Shown piece by piece: positions 36,155 through 45,832 of a DNA stretch of 64,000 nucleotides. The translations under genes were made by a program, and so were the position numbers. The notes below the pieces were generated by a model. The model was not told where the DNA came from. It saw nothing but the letters and a program-made list of their open reading frames with translations, and did not search any database. Every line of letters starts with the position of its first letter. Within the stretch, counting starts at the first letter, position 1. The stretch is from the NCBI GenBank assembly GCA_013297865.1, contig JAAFIP010000005.1:124001-188000 (forward strand), in the 5' to 3' direction. The stretch comes from Polaromonas sp. (GTDB lineage Bacteria; Pseudomonadota; Gammaproteobacteria; Burkholderiales; Burkholderiaceae_C).

Positions 36155-37747
36155 GTGACGGGTTTTGCATTGGTGCATTCGCGTGCGCTTTTAGGATTGC
36201 AGGCACCTGGGGTTCAGGTGGAAGTTCACCTTGCCAATGGCCTGCCCAGCTTCACCTTGGTCGGTCTGGCAGATACGGAGGTGAAGGAAGCCAGAGAGCG
36301 TGTCCGCTCGGCCATTGCCAATGCGGGCCTGGAGTTTCCCAGCAATAAGCGCATCACGGTGAACCTGGCCCCTGCAGATTTGCCCAAAGACTCAGGGCGT
36401 TTTGACCTGCCGATAGCTTTGGGCATTCTGGCTGCCAGTGGCCAGGTGGATGCGGCGCGCCTGAACGGTTATGAGTTTGCCGGCGAGCTGTCTCTGTCGG
36501 GTGAGTTGCGTCCGGTGCGAGGTGCTTTGGCGATGGCATTGGCGTCTACCCAGCTCAAACCGCACCAAAACGGGGCTTTTTCTACGGCCACGCCCGCAGC
36601 ACCACCGACCACTCGCCTGGTCTTGCCCAAAGAAAGTGCGCAGGAAGCGGCGCTGGTCCCTGACGCGCAGATTTATGCTGCCGGGCATCTGCTGGATGTG
36701 GTGGCGCAATTTATACCGCAGGCGCAAGCCAGTGACGAGTCGCAATCAGCCGTCCCCGCCGAGCCGTGGACACGACTGGCTTTTGTGGCCCCGACCCAAC
36801 GCCCCACTCTGCAGGACATGGCGGATGTGAAGGGCCAGCAAGCCCCCAAGCGCGCACTGGAAATCGCTGCAGCGGGCGGCCACAGTGTGTTGATGGTGGG
36901 GCCGCCAGGCTCTGGCAAATCCATGCTGGCGCAGCGCTTTGCCAGTATGTTGCCGCCGATGAGCACCCAGCAGGCGCTGGAGTCTGCGGCCGTGCTGAGC
37001 CTGGTGGGCAAGTTCCGCGTGGAGCACTGGTCGCAGCGGGTGGTGCAATCTCCGCACCATACGGCCAGCGCGGTGGCACTGGTAGGTGGTGGATCACCCC
37101 CGAAACCTGGCGAAATTTCGATGGCCCATGAAGGTGTGTTGTTCCTAGACGAGTTGCCTGAATTCCCCCGCTCCGCACTCGAAGCCCTGCGCGAGCCTCT
37201 GGAGACCGGCACGATCAGTATATCGCGTGCAGCACAACGCGCAGAGTTTCCGGCACGCTTTCAGCTGATGGCCGCCATGAACCCCTGCCCCTGTGGCTAC
37301 CTGGGCTCGCGCCTGAAGGCCTGCCGCTGCACGCCCGACCAGGTGGCGCGCTACCAGGGCAAGCTCTCCGGCCCCTTGATGGACCGTATTGATATCCATG
37401 TGGAGGTAGCCGCCATGGCCAGTGACGAGCTGCTGCAGTCAGGCCCAGGCGAGGCCAGCAGCCAGGTGGCCGCGCGCGTGCAGGCCGCGCAGGCACGCAG
37501 CATGGCCCGGCAAGGCAAACCCAACCACAGCCTGGCGGGGCAGGAGATTGAAACCCATGTGGCGCTGGACGACCCAGCCCGTAAATTTCTCAACACCGCA
37601 GCCACACGCCTGGGCTGGTCAGGGCGCTCGACCCACCGCGCACTGAAGGTGGCGCGCACGATTGCCGATTTAGCGGGCGCACCCACGGTGCAGGTGACGC
37701 ATATTGCAGAGGCGATACAGTACCGGCGCGTGTTACGCGGGAGCTAG
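36155..37747 (+). CDS. comM: YifB/ComM-type Mg-chelatase-like AAA+ helicase
   Basis: 530 residues: N-terminal ChlI-like domain (ALVHSRALLGLQAPGVQVEV; LPSFTLVGLADTEVKEARER), then the Mg-chelatase AAA domain with Walker A MVGPPGSGKSMLAQR (~248-262) and Walker B EGVLFLDELPEF (~327-338), and four-cysteine MNPCPCGYLGS with KACRCTP (~377-395), then a C-terminal domain. In naturally competent bacteria ComM is a branch-migration helicase that extends heteroduplex during transformation. The start is GTG at 36155 with GGAG just before. The insert between N-domain and AAA (~140-205) is longer and Thr/Pro-rich. Confidence 0.93.
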   Translation: MTGFALVHSRALLGLQAPGVQVEVHLANGLPSFTLVGLADTEVKEARERVRSAIANAGLEFPSNKRITVNLAPADLPKDSGRFDLPIALGILAASGQVDAARLNGYEFAGELSLSGELRPVRGALAMALASTQLKPHQNGAFSTATPAAPPTTRLVLPKESAQEAALVPDAQIYAAGHLLDVVAQFIPQAQASDESQSAVPAEPWTRLAFVAPTQRPTLQDMADVKGQQAPKRALEIAAAGGHSVLMVGPPGSGKSMLAQRFASMLPPMSTQQALESAAVLSLVGKFRVEHWSQRVVQSPHHTASAVALVGGGSPPKPGEISMAHEGVLFLDELPEFPRSALEALREPLETGTISISRAAQRAEFPARFQLMAAMNPCPCGYLGSRLKACRCTPDQVARYQGKLSGPLMDRIDIHVEVAAMASDELLQSGPGEASSQVAARVQAAQARSMARQGKPNHSLAGQEIETHVALDDPARKFLNTAATRLGWSGRSTHRALKVARTIADLAGAPTVQVTHIAEAIQYRRVLRGS

Positions 37748-37789
37748 CCAAGTGCTTTGGTACTTAGATGGGCTTTTTGGGTATTCTTT

Positions 37790-37847
37790 TTCTTTGTTTT
37801 CTTTTGCGCTCTCTGCGAATTTTTCGCGCCCTCTGCGTTCAAAAATC
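37790..37847. repeat. CTCTGCG-type direct repeat region
   Basis: Two near-copies of a CGC(N)CTCTGCG word (about 37806-37817 and 37826-37838), ~20 bp apart, lie in a T-rich stretch between comM and rsmA. Similar CGCAGAG-rich intergenic repeats occur in many bacterial genomes. Function unknown. Confidence 0.35.
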
Positions 37848-37869
37848 CCCGCATTCCAGCGCAAGACCC

Positions 37870-38670
37870 TCACACCCCCTGCGCCAGCGCCACGAACTCA
37901 GCCACAGGCACTTCCTCGGCCCGGCGCTGCAGGTCAAAAGCCCCGGCGAAGCTGCGCGCTTCTAGCCATTTGCCCAGGGTATGGCGCAGCAGCTTGCGCC
38001 GCTGGCTGAAGGCCACTTGCACCAGCTCTTCCAGCAGCTCAAAGCGCACAATGGCTGGGGCCGCCAAGGGCACCATGCGCACCACGGCACTCATCACGCG
38101 CGGGGGCGGGTCGAAGCATTCGGGCGGCACGTCCAGCATGTCCTGCATGGCATAGCGCCATTGCAGCATCACACTCAGCCGCCCATAGGCCGATGTGCTG
38201 GGCGATGCCACCATGCGCTCAATCACTTCTTTTTGCAACATGAAGTGCTGATCTTGCACCAGATGCGCATAGCCCAGCAGGTGAAAGAGGATGGGCGTGG
38301 AAATGTTGTAGGGCAGGTTGCCCACCACACGCATGCCTGCTGCCTGACCTGGCAACGGGGTGCTGGGTGTGGCCTGCGCGCCCAGCGACTGCGCAGGCGC
38401 AATCTGTGAAAAATCGACCTTGAGCACATCAGACTCTATGACCTGCAACTGGGAGTGGCTGCGCAGCCTTGCGGCCAGATCGCGGTCCAGCTCCACCACC
38501 GTCAGCGCGCCCAGGCGCTCCACCAAGGGCTGGGTCAGTGCAGCCAGGCCCGGGCCGATCTCCACCATATGCTGCCCGGCCTGCGGTGCGATGGTGCGCA
38601 CGATCGCATCAATCATGCCGTCGTCGGCCAGGAAGTGCTGGCCAAAGCGTTTGCGCGCGATGTGTTTCAA
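37870..38670 (-). CDS. rsmA: 16S rRNA (adenine1518/1519-N6) dimethyltransferase
   Basis: About 266 residues. It starts with [20 protein letters not shown], the conserved KsgA N-terminus, then motif [20 protein letters not shown] (~residues 36-54), motif [11 protein letters not shown], and motif [17 protein letters not shown] (~105). It dimethylates two adjacent adenines in helix 45 of 16S rRNA. The start is taken as TTG at 38670, 8 nt after the surA stop; a GTG at 38694 inside the end of surA is possible. It is last in lptD-surA-rsmA. Confidence 0.95.
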   Translation of the reverse strand: MKHIARKRFGQHFLADDGMIDAIVRTIAPQAGQHMVEIGPGLAALTQPLVERLGALTVVELDRDLAARLRSHSQLQVIESDVLKVDFSQIAPAQSLGAQATPSTPLPGQAAGMRVVGNLPYNISTPILFHLLGYAHLVQDQHFMLQKEVIERMVASPSTSAYGRLSVMLQWRYAMQDMLDVPPECFDPPPRVMSAVVRMVPLAAPAIVRFELLEELVQVAFSQRRKLLRHTLGKWLEARSFAGAFDLQRRAEEVPVAEFVALAQGV

Positions 38671-38677
38671 AGTGCGG

Positions 38678-40042
38678 TCAGCGCGGGGGATCACGCAGCT
38701 CGACGTAGGCACGCGCACGGATATCCTGCGCCCACACTACAAAAGCCTCTTCGGCTTTTTTCTCCTTGAGCGAGGCACGTGCCAGCTCGCGCTGCTCGCG
38801 TGCGCTCAGCGTGGTCTGCCTGCGCTCGAGCAACTGGATCAAGTGCACACCAAAGCGTGACACCAGAGGCTCGGACACTTGCCCGGGGGCCAGTGCGTTC
38901 ATCACTTCTTCAAACTCGGGCACAAACTGCCCGGGGTTGGCCCAGCCCAGGTCACCACCCTCGCGGGCCGAACCATCCTGCGAATTCTCGCGTGCGGCAG
39001 TAGCAAAGTCTTTCTGTCCGCCAGCAATCGCCCTGCGCAAAGCCGTCAACCGCTCGCGGGCTGTGCTCTCACTCATCTGTGCATTGACACGCAGCAGAAT
39101 ATGCCGCGCCCGGCTTTGCGTGACGCCATAGCCGGGCAGGCCTGCCTGCTTTTTCTCCACCAGCTTGAGCACATGAAAGCCAGCACCTGAGCGCACCGGG
39201 CCCGTCACGCCGCCCACGCTGAGCGCCTGCGTGGCCTCCACAAACAGACTGGGATAACGGTCCGTAGGGCGCAGTCCCATTGCGCCGCCATTGACACTGT
39301 CATTTGACTCGGACATCTCGCGCGCCACTTTGGCAAAGTCTTCGCCCGCGCGCACCCGCTGGGCTGCGCGCTCGGACCGCGTCTGCAGTGCCTGCACTTG
39401 GGCCGGGCTGGCATTCTCGGGCACAACCACCAGAATCTGCGCAATATTGACTTCAAACGCGCTGGCATCCGGGTTGTCCTGCTGCTCGCGGATAAAACGG
39501 TCCAGTTCGGGTTCGGTGATCACCACGCGCTGCTCGACTTCGCGTTCGCGCACGCGCGCCAGTAGCATTTCATCACGCAGGCCTTCGCGAAACTGCGTGT
39601 AGCCAATGCCTTCGGCCTCGAGCCGGCGGCGCAGCTCGTCCACACTGATCTGGTTTTGGCGTGCCACATTGGTCACTGCGGCTTCCAGCGCAGATTCTTC
39701 CACCTTGATGCCGTTCTCGCGCGCAGTCTGCACCTGGGCGCGTTCACTGATCAGGCGATCCAGCACCTGCTGCGCCAGCTCCTCGCGGGGCGGCATGGCG
39801 CCGCCACGGGCGCTGAGCTGCTGCTCGATGCGCAGCATACGGGTGCGCACATCGTTGTTGGTGATGGGCTCGGAGTTGACCACGGCGACGATGAAATCGG
39901 CGCTGCGCTGCGTGTTATCTGCACCCGCACGCGGCAGGGTCAGCGTGGGCGAGATGCGCAGACCCTGGGCCTGCAGCGATGCGCTGCCCAGCAGAGCGGC
40001 CAGCGTCAATGAGGTCAGGGAAACAACAGAAAACTTAATCAT
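38678..40042 (-). CDS. surA: Periplasmic peptidyl-prolyl isomerase/chaperone SurA
   Basis: 454 residues from the ATG at 40042, giving a signal peptide ([20 protein letters not shown], cut near LQAQG). The N-terminal chaperone domain ([34 protein letters not shown]) precedes two parvulin domains (~residues 190-290 and 300-410; [37 protein letters not shown]) and a terminal helix. It helps outer-membrane proteins, including LptD, to fold. The ATG overlaps the lptD end by 8 nt, so expression is coupled. Confidence 0.95.
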   Translation of the reverse strand: MIKFSVVSLTSLTLAALLGSASLQAQGLRISPTLTLPRAGADNTQRSADFIVAVVNSEPITNNDVRTRMLRIEQQLSARGGAMPPREELAQQVLDRLISERAQVQTARENGIKVEESALEAAVTNVARQNQISVDELRRRLEAEGIGYTQFREGLRDEMLLARVREREVEQRVVITEPELDRFIREQQDNPDASAFEVNIAQILVVVPENASPAQVQALQTRSERAAQRVRAGEDFAKVAREMSESNDSVNGGAMGLRPTDRYPSLFVEATQALSVGGVTGPVRSGAGFHVLKLVEKKQAGLPGYGVTQSRARHILLRVNAQMSESTARERLTALRRAIAGGQKDFATAARENSQDGSAREGGDLGWANPGQFVPEFEEVMNALAPGQVSEPLVSRFGVHLIQLLERRQTTLSAREQRELARASLKEKKAEEAFVVWAQDIRARAYVELRDPPR

Positions 40043-42470
40043 AGGTGCTGAACCGACTGGGGTCGGTGGTGATTTTTTCACGCAGATACTGGTAACGCGA
40101 GACATTGTTTTTGAGCGTTTTCAATGGATTAGTTCCCGCGCCGATGCGCGAGAAACCCACCAGCTCCAGCTGGAACGAAATACGCTTGTTGGCCGTCGTG
40201 GTGGTGGTTTGCAACCGCTCCACCACAATGCGCGCCAGCCAGCATCCTGCGTCGTACTCAAAACCCAGCACGCTATCGACCAGCTTGCGGTCCTTCAGGT
40301 CATAGTTTAACCGCCCCACGGTATACCAGCGACCTTCGCCCTGGCCCGCGCCGGGGCCCAGGTTCTGGCCTTTGTCGCCCCACAGATCGTTGATAGGCCA
40401 TTGCCAGCCAATATCGATCTGCTCACTCGCCGTCCTGGAAAAGCGGTAGGCCGCACTGACCACGCGGTAGTCGGTGGGGGCGTAGCGCGCAGCCAGGGTG
40501 GAGCGCTCGGAACGCTTGATTTTGGGGTTGTACTGCACCACCGCGTCGGTCGTCCAGACAGGAGACCAGTTGATGGTGGCGCCATACAGCTGGTCCGACA
40601 AACCCGCGCTCTCGCCAGTACCGCCTGGCAAGGTCACCCGCTGCTCGCTAAAGCGCAGGCGCTGCGCGAAAGCCAGGCGCACAGCTTCGACCCCGGTGGC
40701 CGGGTCCAGCAGGCGCGAGGTGAGTCCCAGCGTCAGCAGGTTGTTGTCTGCAAAACGGTCATTGCCGACAAAGCTGTTTTCGTTATAGATGGTGGCAAAG
40801 TTGAAATCATTGGCACCGCTGTCGTAGTTGGGCAGACGGGCCTGGTCGCGAAACGGCGTGTAGGTGTAAAACGCCCGAGGCTCCAGGGTCTGCGTAAAAC
40901 TGCGCCCAAAAAAGCTGCTCTCACGCTCAAACACCAGTCCGCTGTCCACACTCAGCGTGGGCACAACGCGCTGCGCGCGGTTTTGTCCCGTGCTCAGGGC
41001 GCTGTCGAACTGGTAGTTTGCTGCATGCAGCTGCAGCTTAGGCGTGACGTAGTAGCCTGGCGCGATCCAGGGGCGGCTGATCTGCGCCAGCGCGTAGCTG
41101 CGCTGGGCATCGGGCTGCAGGGTCAGCGACTCTTGAGAGCGGAAACGTGTGTAGTCGACTTCCGTAGAGACATCTAGGCCCCCCCAGTTGCTGCGGGTGT
41201 AGCGCCCCGTCAGCTGCGGCAGGCGGTCGTAGGGCGGGATGATGATGGACGAGGGGATCTGCAGGGTTTGCCACTTCAGCACGCGGCTGTTGAGCGAGAA
41301 AGGCCCCTGCGACCACGACAGGCTGCCTTCATTGGCCAGCAGGCGCTGGGTCAGCGTGTTGGTAGCGCGCGGAAAGTCGCTCCAGTAATTGTCATCGCTG
41401 ACGCGGTTGAGGCTGAGGTTCAGGCCCAGGCTGCCGATGGCAGGAATGTTATTGAAGGTCCCGTTGTGTGTAGTGGCTACGCCCCAGCGCGAGCTGCCGC
41501 GCAATCGGTCATTGGGCATCCAGTTGACGCGGGCAGTGCCGTTGTAGTCGTCTTCCAGATAGCGGAACTCGCTGCCCAGATTCAGGCCGCGCTTGGTCGC
41601 CAGGCTGGTCGACAGGGTGGCATCGCGGTTGGGAGCGATGTTCCAGTAATAGGGGATGGCCACTTCCAGGCCGCTGGTGTTGTCGGCATTGATGGTGGGC
41701 GGCAGCCAGCCGGACTTGCGCGCGTCCGACAGGGGAAAGCTCAGCACGGGCAGGGACAGGATTGGTATGTCCTTGAAGCGCAGTTGCGCGTCTTGCGCCA
41801 CGCCAACATCGGTCTCGGTGTCCAGGCTGACCTGGGAGGCTTTCACCACCCAGTCAGGCAACCAGCTGGGGCCAGGCCTGCGCGTGCAGGTGGTGTAGCT
41901 GGCGTTGCGCGCCACGGAGCGTTTGTTGTCGATGAAGTCAATGCGCGAGGCCTCGCCGTGGCCGCCGTTTTTCAGCAGCCGGTAGGTAGGCTCCAGAAAA
42001 TAGCCTTCGTTGGACTCGACCTTCATCTGGGCTTCTGTGCCCTGGTAGACATTGCCTTCGCGGTTGATGCGCACATTGCCGCGCGCTTTGGCGGTGTCTT
42101 CGGGCTGGTAATACTCAATGCGGTCTGCGCGGATCACCGCGCCATTGCGGCGCAGTTCGGCATTGCCTTCCACGATGGTGTCCAGCTCGGGGCGGCCCGT
42201 CAGGCGGTCGCCAAAGATGAAGGTCGGTTGCGCCCTGGCAGCCTCGGGGGTGATTTTCTCCTGCAGCAGGGGCGAGGTCTGCAGGCGCAGCGGGGTATCG
42301 GCCGCACTGCCTGAAGCCGGTGTGGCAGGTGCAGCGGGCGCTGCAGGTGGCGTGGTCTGTGCCCATGCTGCAGACTGCGCGCAGCACCACCATACAGCGC
42401 AAGCCAGTGCACTCAGCGCGCAGGGTCGATGCTGTGAAAGAGAGGGGGTAGGCAGGTGGCGCTGTCGCAT
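40035..42470 (-). CDS. lptD: LPS-assembly protein LptD
   Basis: 811 residues. A signal peptide ends near AAWAQ, followed by an Ala/Pro-rich linker. The N-terminal OstA/jellyroll domain (~85-210: PTFIFGDRLTGRPELDTIVE, VIRADRIEYYQPEDTAKARG) is followed by a 26-strand-type barrel (~220-811; IPILSLPVLSFPLSDARKSG; GLEVAIPYYWNIAPNRDATL). The conserved cysteines for inter-domain disulphides are partly visible (SYTTCTRR; YDAGCWLARIV). It inserts lipopolysaccharide at the cell surface with LptE. First gene of lptD-surA-rsmA and divergent from amgK. Confidence 0.96.
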   Translation of the reverse strand: MRQRHLPTPSLSQHRPCALSALACAVWWCCAQSAAWAQTTPPAAPAAPATPASGSAADTPLRLQTSPLLQEKITPEAARAQPTFIFGDRLTGRPELDTIVEGNAELRRNGAVIRADRIEYYQPEDTAKARGNVRINREGNVYQGTEAQMKVESNEGYFLEPTYRLLKNGGHGEASRIDFIDNKRSVARNASYTTCTRRPGPSWLPDWVVKASQVSLDTETDVGVAQDAQLRFKDIPILSLPVLSFPLSDARKSGWLPPTINADNTSGLEVAIPYYWNIAPNRDATLSTSLATKRGLNLGSEFRYLEDDYNGTARVNWMPNDRLRGSSRWGVATTHNGTFNNIPAIGSLGLNLSLNRVSDDNYWSDFPRATNTLTQRLLANEGSLSWSQGPFSLNSRVLKWQTLQIPSSIIIPPYDRLPQLTGRYTRSNWGGLDVSTEVDYTRFRSQESLTLQPDAQRSYALAQISRPWIAPGYYVTPKLQLHAANYQFDSALSTGQNRAQRVVPTLSVDSGLVFERESSFFGRSFTQTLEPRAFYTYTPFRDQARLPNYDSGANDFNFATIYNENSFVGNDRFADNNLLTLGLTSRLLDPATGVEAVRLAFAQRLRFSEQRVTLPGGTGESAGLSDQLYGATINWSPVWTTDAVVQYNPKIKRSERSTLAARYAPTDYRVVSAAYRFSRTASEQIDIGWQWPINDLWGDKGQNLGPGAGQGEGRWYTVGRLNYDLKDRKLVDSVLGFEYDAGCWLARIVVERLQTTTTTANKRISFQLELVGFSRIGAGTNPLKTLKNNVSRYQYLREKITTDPSRFSTYD

Positions 42471-42547
42471 TGAGCGGCAAGGAGCTTGAAGCTTCGGTTA
42501 AGGGCTAAGGAAGATAAGGGGCAAAGGCTTTGTAGAATGGATTATCC

Positions 42548-43678
42548 ATGAGTCAACCCATCCTCTCACCTTCCATGCCCACCGCTACCCCCTTAAGCCC
42601 CGCTTCCCCGGCAGCGGCCGGTGGTGTTTCCTGGGCCGATCCTGCGCGTGCGCAGGCCTTTGCACGCTGGCTAGCCAGCCTGACCAGTGCCCAATCGCTG
42701 GTGCCCGAGAGCCTGCGCATCGCCTCGGCGGACGCCAGTTTCCGGCGCTATTTGCGTATCGACACTGCCCAGGGCACGCCGCGCATCATCATGGACGCGC
42801 CGCCCGACAAGGAAGACTGCAAACCTTTTGTCAAAATCGCCCGGCTGTTTGCCGACGCAGGCCTGCTGACACCGCAGGTGCTGGCCTGGGACGAGGCGCA
42901 GGGCTTTGTGCTGCTGACGGACCTGGGGCTGCAGACCATGATGGAGCAGATAGACCGCGACCACCCCGACGCCAACCTGCCGCGCTACATGCAGGCCACC
43001 GACGCGCTGCTGCAGCTGCAGACCGCCTCGCGCCCTGGCGTGCTGCCGCCGTATGACGCAGCGCTGCTGCAGCGCGAACTGTCGCTGTTTCCAGACTGGT
43101 ACATCGCACAGCACCGCGGCCACACGCTCGGCGACAAACAGCGCGAGACCATGGACAGCGCCTTTGCCCTGATCGTGCAGCGCAATCTGGCCGCGCCCAG
43201 TGTGTATGTGCACCGCGACTTCATGCCACGCAACCTGATGCTCAGCCACAGCGACCGACTAGGTGTGCTGGACTTTCAGGACGCGGTCTATGGCCCGCTC
43301 AGTTATGACATCGCCTCGCTGATGCGTGACGCGTTTTTGAGCTGGGAGGAAGAATTTGTATTAGATGTGACCATCCGCTACTGGGAGAAGGCGCGCAAGA
43401 CCGGACTGATGGATTTTGATGGCTGGAGCGAAGACTTTGGCGCCTTTTACCGGGCTGTGGAATGGATGGGTCTGCAGCGCCATCTCAAGGTAGCGGGTAT
43501 CTTTGCGCGGCTGACCCTGCGCGACGGCAAGCCTAAATACCTGCAGGATGCGCCGCGCTTTATCCACTACATCCGCACCACCTGCAACCGCTACCGCGAG
43601 CTGGGCCCGCTGCTCAAGGTGATTGACGAGATCGAAGGCACCGAGAACACCACTGCCTGGTCGTTTGGCCGCATGTAG
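42548..43678 (+). CDS. amgK: Aminoglycoside-phosphotransferase-family sugar kinase (AmgK-like)
   Basis: 376 residues of kinase-like fold: ASADASFRRYLRI (phosphate-binding N-lobe, ~59-71), catalytic loop YVHRDFMPRNLML (~219-231, Brenner-type HxDxxxxN) and LGVLDFQDAVYGPLSYDIAS (~239-258, Mg-binding Asp). Located divergently from lptD, as in other proteobacteria where AmgK phosphorylates N-acetylmuramate or GlcNAc at the anomeric carbon in cell-wall recycling. The partner nucleotidyltransferase murU, normally next, is missing; a dispersed repeat and rsmE follow. A TAGAAT box 10 nt before the ATG suggests a very short leader. Confidence 0.88.
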   Translation: MSQPILSPSMPTATPLSPASPAAAGGVSWADPARAQAFARWLASLTSAQSLVPESLRIASADASFRRYLRIDTAQGTPRIIMDAPPDKEDCKPFVKIARLFADAGLLTPQVLAWDEAQGFVLLTDLGLQTMMEQIDRDHPDANLPRYMQATDALLQLQTASRPGVLPPYDAALLQRELSLFPDWYIAQHRGHTLGDKQRETMDSAFALIVQRNLAAPSVYVHRDFMPRNLMLSHSDRLGVLDFQDAVYGPLSYDIASLMRDAFLSWEEEFVLDVTIRYWEKARKTGLMDFDGWSEDFGAFYRAVEWMGLQRHLKVAGIFARLTLRDGKPKYLQDAPRFIHYIRTTCNRYRELGPLLKVIDEIEGTENTTAWSFGRM

Positions 43679-43714
43679 GCCTGCTCAGACCTGTTTTTTA
43701 TATGCAAATCGTCC

Positions 43715-43760
43715 ACCAGACCAATAGAATATCGCGGGAGCAGCTATGAAATTCATAGTG
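43715..43760 (+). repeat. Dispersed repeat copy 9
   Basis: ACCAGACCAATAGAATATCG then CGGGAGCAGCTATGAAATTC with the right palindrome CTATGAAATTCATAG. It lies between amgK and rsmE, and its ATG begins the mini-ORF at 43746. Confidence 0.88.
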
Positions 43761-43784
43761 CCTACTTTGCACTGCCTGCACTGA
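43746..43784 (+). CDS. Repeat-derived 12-codon mini-ORF coupled to rsmE
   Basis: The ATG inside the repeat, with GGAG 6 nt before it, opens MKFIVPTLHCLH and stops with TGA at 43782-43784. That TGA overlaps the rsmE ATG as TGATG, a classic translational-coupling arrangement. No separate ribosome site is seen for rsmE. Whether it is translated is untested. Confidence 0.35.
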   Translation: MKFIVPTLHCLH

Positions 43785-44515
43785 TGCCGCGCCTGCACAC
43801 CCCTCAAACGCTCAGCACGGGCACCGAGCTGGCGCTGGATGCTGCCAGCGCGCGCCATGTGCAGGTGCTGCGCATGCAGCCTGGCGGCGCGCTCACGCTG
43901 TTCAACGGCCAAGGCGGTGAATACGCTGCCGTGGTCACCCACATGGGGCGCAGCGAGGTGCGCGTGCAGGTGGGCGCGCACGATGCCGTGGAGCGCGAAG
44001 CGCAGCGCGTGGTGCACATCGCCATAGGCATGCCCGCCAACGAGCGCATGGAGTGGCTGGTGGAAAAAGCCACCGAGCTGGGCGCAGCCAGCATCCAGCC
44101 CCTGATGACCGAGCGTACCGTGCTGCGCCTGACAGGCGATCGGGCCGCCAAAAAGCAGGCCCACTGGCAGGCCATAGCAGTGGCCGCCTGCGAGCAGTCG
44201 GGCCGCAACCGCGTGCCGGTGGTGCACCCGGTGTGCACGCTCAGTCAATGGCTGCAGGATGCACCGCGCAAAACCGCCACCATGGCACGCGCCGTGTTTT
44301 CCGTGCACCACGCTGCGCTGTCAGCCACAGGCTTTGCTGCGGCGTCCACCGACCCCATCGAATGCCTGTGCGGCCCCGAAGGCGGGCTGAGCGCGCAGGA
44401 AGAGTCTGCTGCACGGGCCCAGGGCTTCGCGCCCGTCGGGTTGGGCGCACGCGTGCTACGCTCGGAGACCGCGCCCCTGGCAGCTCTCAGCCTGTGGGCG
44501 CTGGGCAGTGCCTGA
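43784..44515 (+). CDS. rsmE: 16S rRNA (uracil1498-N3) methyltransferase
   Basis: 243 residues: an N-terminal PUA-like domain (MPRLHTPQTLSTGTELALDA; HVQVLRMQPGGALTLFNGQG) and a C-terminal SPOUT knot with GMPANERMEWLVEKATELGA (~85-104), CEQSGRNRVPVVHPV (~137-151), CGPEGGLSAQEESAA (~194-208) and GARVLRSETAPLAALSLW (~217-234), all RsmE landmarks. It methylates U1498 of 16S rRNA. Its ATG overlaps the stop of a repeat-derived mini-ORF. Confidence 0.96.
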   Translation: MPRLHTPQTLSTGTELALDAASARHVQVLRMQPGGALTLFNGQGGEYAAVVTHMGRSEVRVQVGAHDAVEREAQRVVHIAIGMPANERMEWLVEKATELGAASIQPLMTERTVLRLTGDRAAKKQAHWQAIAVAACEQSGRNRVPVVHPVCTLSQWLQDAPRKTATMARAVFSVHHAALSATGFAAASTDPIECLCGPEGGLSAQEESAARAQGFAPVGLGARVLRSETAPLAALSLWALGSA

Positions 44516-44577
44516 GAGCGTCTACGCTTTGACATCCACTCCACTTTCTCACCGCGCGCCGCGCAGCAAGGCCTTTT

Positions 44578-45756
44578 GTGAACCGTAATCTGTGGCTGAT
44601 GGTCTTTGCCCAAGGCCTGTTTCTGACCAATAACGTGGTCTTCATCGCCATCAATGGCCTCGTGGGACTGGCGCTGGCACCGTTGGGCTGGATGGCCACC
44701 CTGCCCGTCATGGGCTATGTGGTGGGCGCAGCGCTGTCCACCGCGCTGGTGGCGCGGGTGCAGGCTGCGCTGGGGCGCAAGCGCTCGTTTTTGATCGGCC
44801 TGGTGGTCGGGCTGCTGTCGGCGCTATTGTGTTTTTATGCAGCCATCACGCGCAATTTCTACCTGCTGTGCACGGCCACCGTGATCGCAGGCTATTACAG
44901 CGCCAACGCCACGCTTTACCGCTTCGCCGCAGCCGAGCTGGCCGCTCCCGCCGCCAAGGAAAAAGCGGTGTCCTGGGTCTTGGCGGGCGGGCTGATTGGC
45001 GCCATCGTGGGCCCCAATCTGGCCGCTGCCACACGCAGCCTGATGGCTGTGCCGTTTGCTGCCGCCTACCTGGCCCTGGCCGTAGTGGCGCTGCTGGGCC
45101 TGCTGGTGATGGCCTTTGTGCAGTTCCCGCCCGAGCCGACCAAAACCAGCGCGGGCACTGGCCGCCCGCTGAGCGAGATCATGCGCCAGCCGGTCTTCAT
45201 TGTCAGTGCGGCTGCGGGGGCGCTGGGCTACGGGGTGATGAACTTGCTGATGGCCGCCACGCCAATTGCCATGCAGCAGTGCGCGCTGCCCTTCAGTGAC
45301 GCAGCCTTTGTGCTGCAGTGGCATGTGATCGGCATGTTTGCGCCAGGTTTTGTCACGGGGCATCTCATCAAGCGCGTAGGCGCGCTGCCGGTGATGAGTG
45401 TGGGGGTGCTGCTTAACTTGCTGTGCATCATCATCGCGCTGTCCGGGGTGCAGCTGCACCAGTTTCTGATTGCACTGTTTTTGCTCGGGGTGGGCTGGAA
45501 TTTTCTGTTCACCGGCTCTACCACGCTGGCGCTGCAGGCCTACGCACCGGCTGAAAAAGACAAAGTGCAGGGCGTGCTGAACTTCTTTGTCTTTGCCACG
45601 CTGGCGCTGTCCTCGTTTTCATCGGGCGCGCTGGTCACCACCCAGGGCTGGGCCTTGCTCAACTGGGGTTCCCTGTTGCCAATTGGCATCACGGGTGTGG
45701 CATTGTGGTGGCTTGCACAGCAGCGCAAAGCGGCGCAAAATAGTCAATCGCGTTAA
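44578..45756 (+). CDS. MFS transporter
   Basis: 392 residues, about 12 membrane spans, starting from GTG at 44578 (MNRNLWLMVFAQGLFLTNNV). Spans are clear (LGWMATLPVMGYVVGAAL, FLIGLVVGLLSALLCFYAA, FLIALFLLGVGWNFLFTGST), and the loop between spans 2 and 3 carries a degenerate motif A (VQAALGRKRSF). The family is probably a YcaD-like or uncharacterised exporter. The stop codon lies inside a strong stem-loop (45752-45786). Confidence 0.86.
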   Translation: MNRNLWLMVFAQGLFLTNNVVFIAINGLVGLALAPLGWMATLPVMGYVVGAALSTALVARVQAALGRKRSFLIGLVVGLLSALLCFYAAITRNFYLLCTATVIAGYYSANATLYRFAAAELAAPAAKEKAVSWVLAGGLIGAIVGPNLAAATRSLMAVPFAAAYLALAVVALLGLLVMAFVQFPPEPTKTSAGTGRPLSEIMRQPVFIVSAAAGALGYGVMNLLMAATPIAMQQCALPFSDAAFVLQWHVIGMFAPGFVTGHLIKRVGALPVMSVGVLLNLLCIIIALSGVQLHQFLIALFLLGVGWNFLFTGSTTLALQAYAPAEKDKVQGVLNFFVFATLALSSFSSGALVTTQGWALLNWGSLLPIGITGVALWWLAQQRKAAQNSQSR

Positions 45757-45786
45757 ACCCAGCGCCTGCGCGCTGATTGGTTTAAC
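45752..45786 (+). terminator. Strong stem-loop at the end of the MFS gene
   Basis: GTTAAACC (45752-45759) pairs with GGTTTAAC (45779-45786), and CAGCGC with GCGCTG inside. It includes the MFS stop codon. There is no T-run after it, so it may be an mRNA-stability or attenuation structure rather than a true Rho-independent terminator; yidB begins 46 bp on. Confidence 0.45.
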
Positions 45787-45832
45787 ATGGACTGTTCGGT
45801 CTTACATCAACCTTCCACTTTTGGAGCACATC

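Noticed and set aside
45587-45832. N-terminal extension of the YidB-family protein
   Set aside because: It overlaps the MFS gene in another frame and crosses the stem-loop; the family starts with MGLLDSVLG at 45833.
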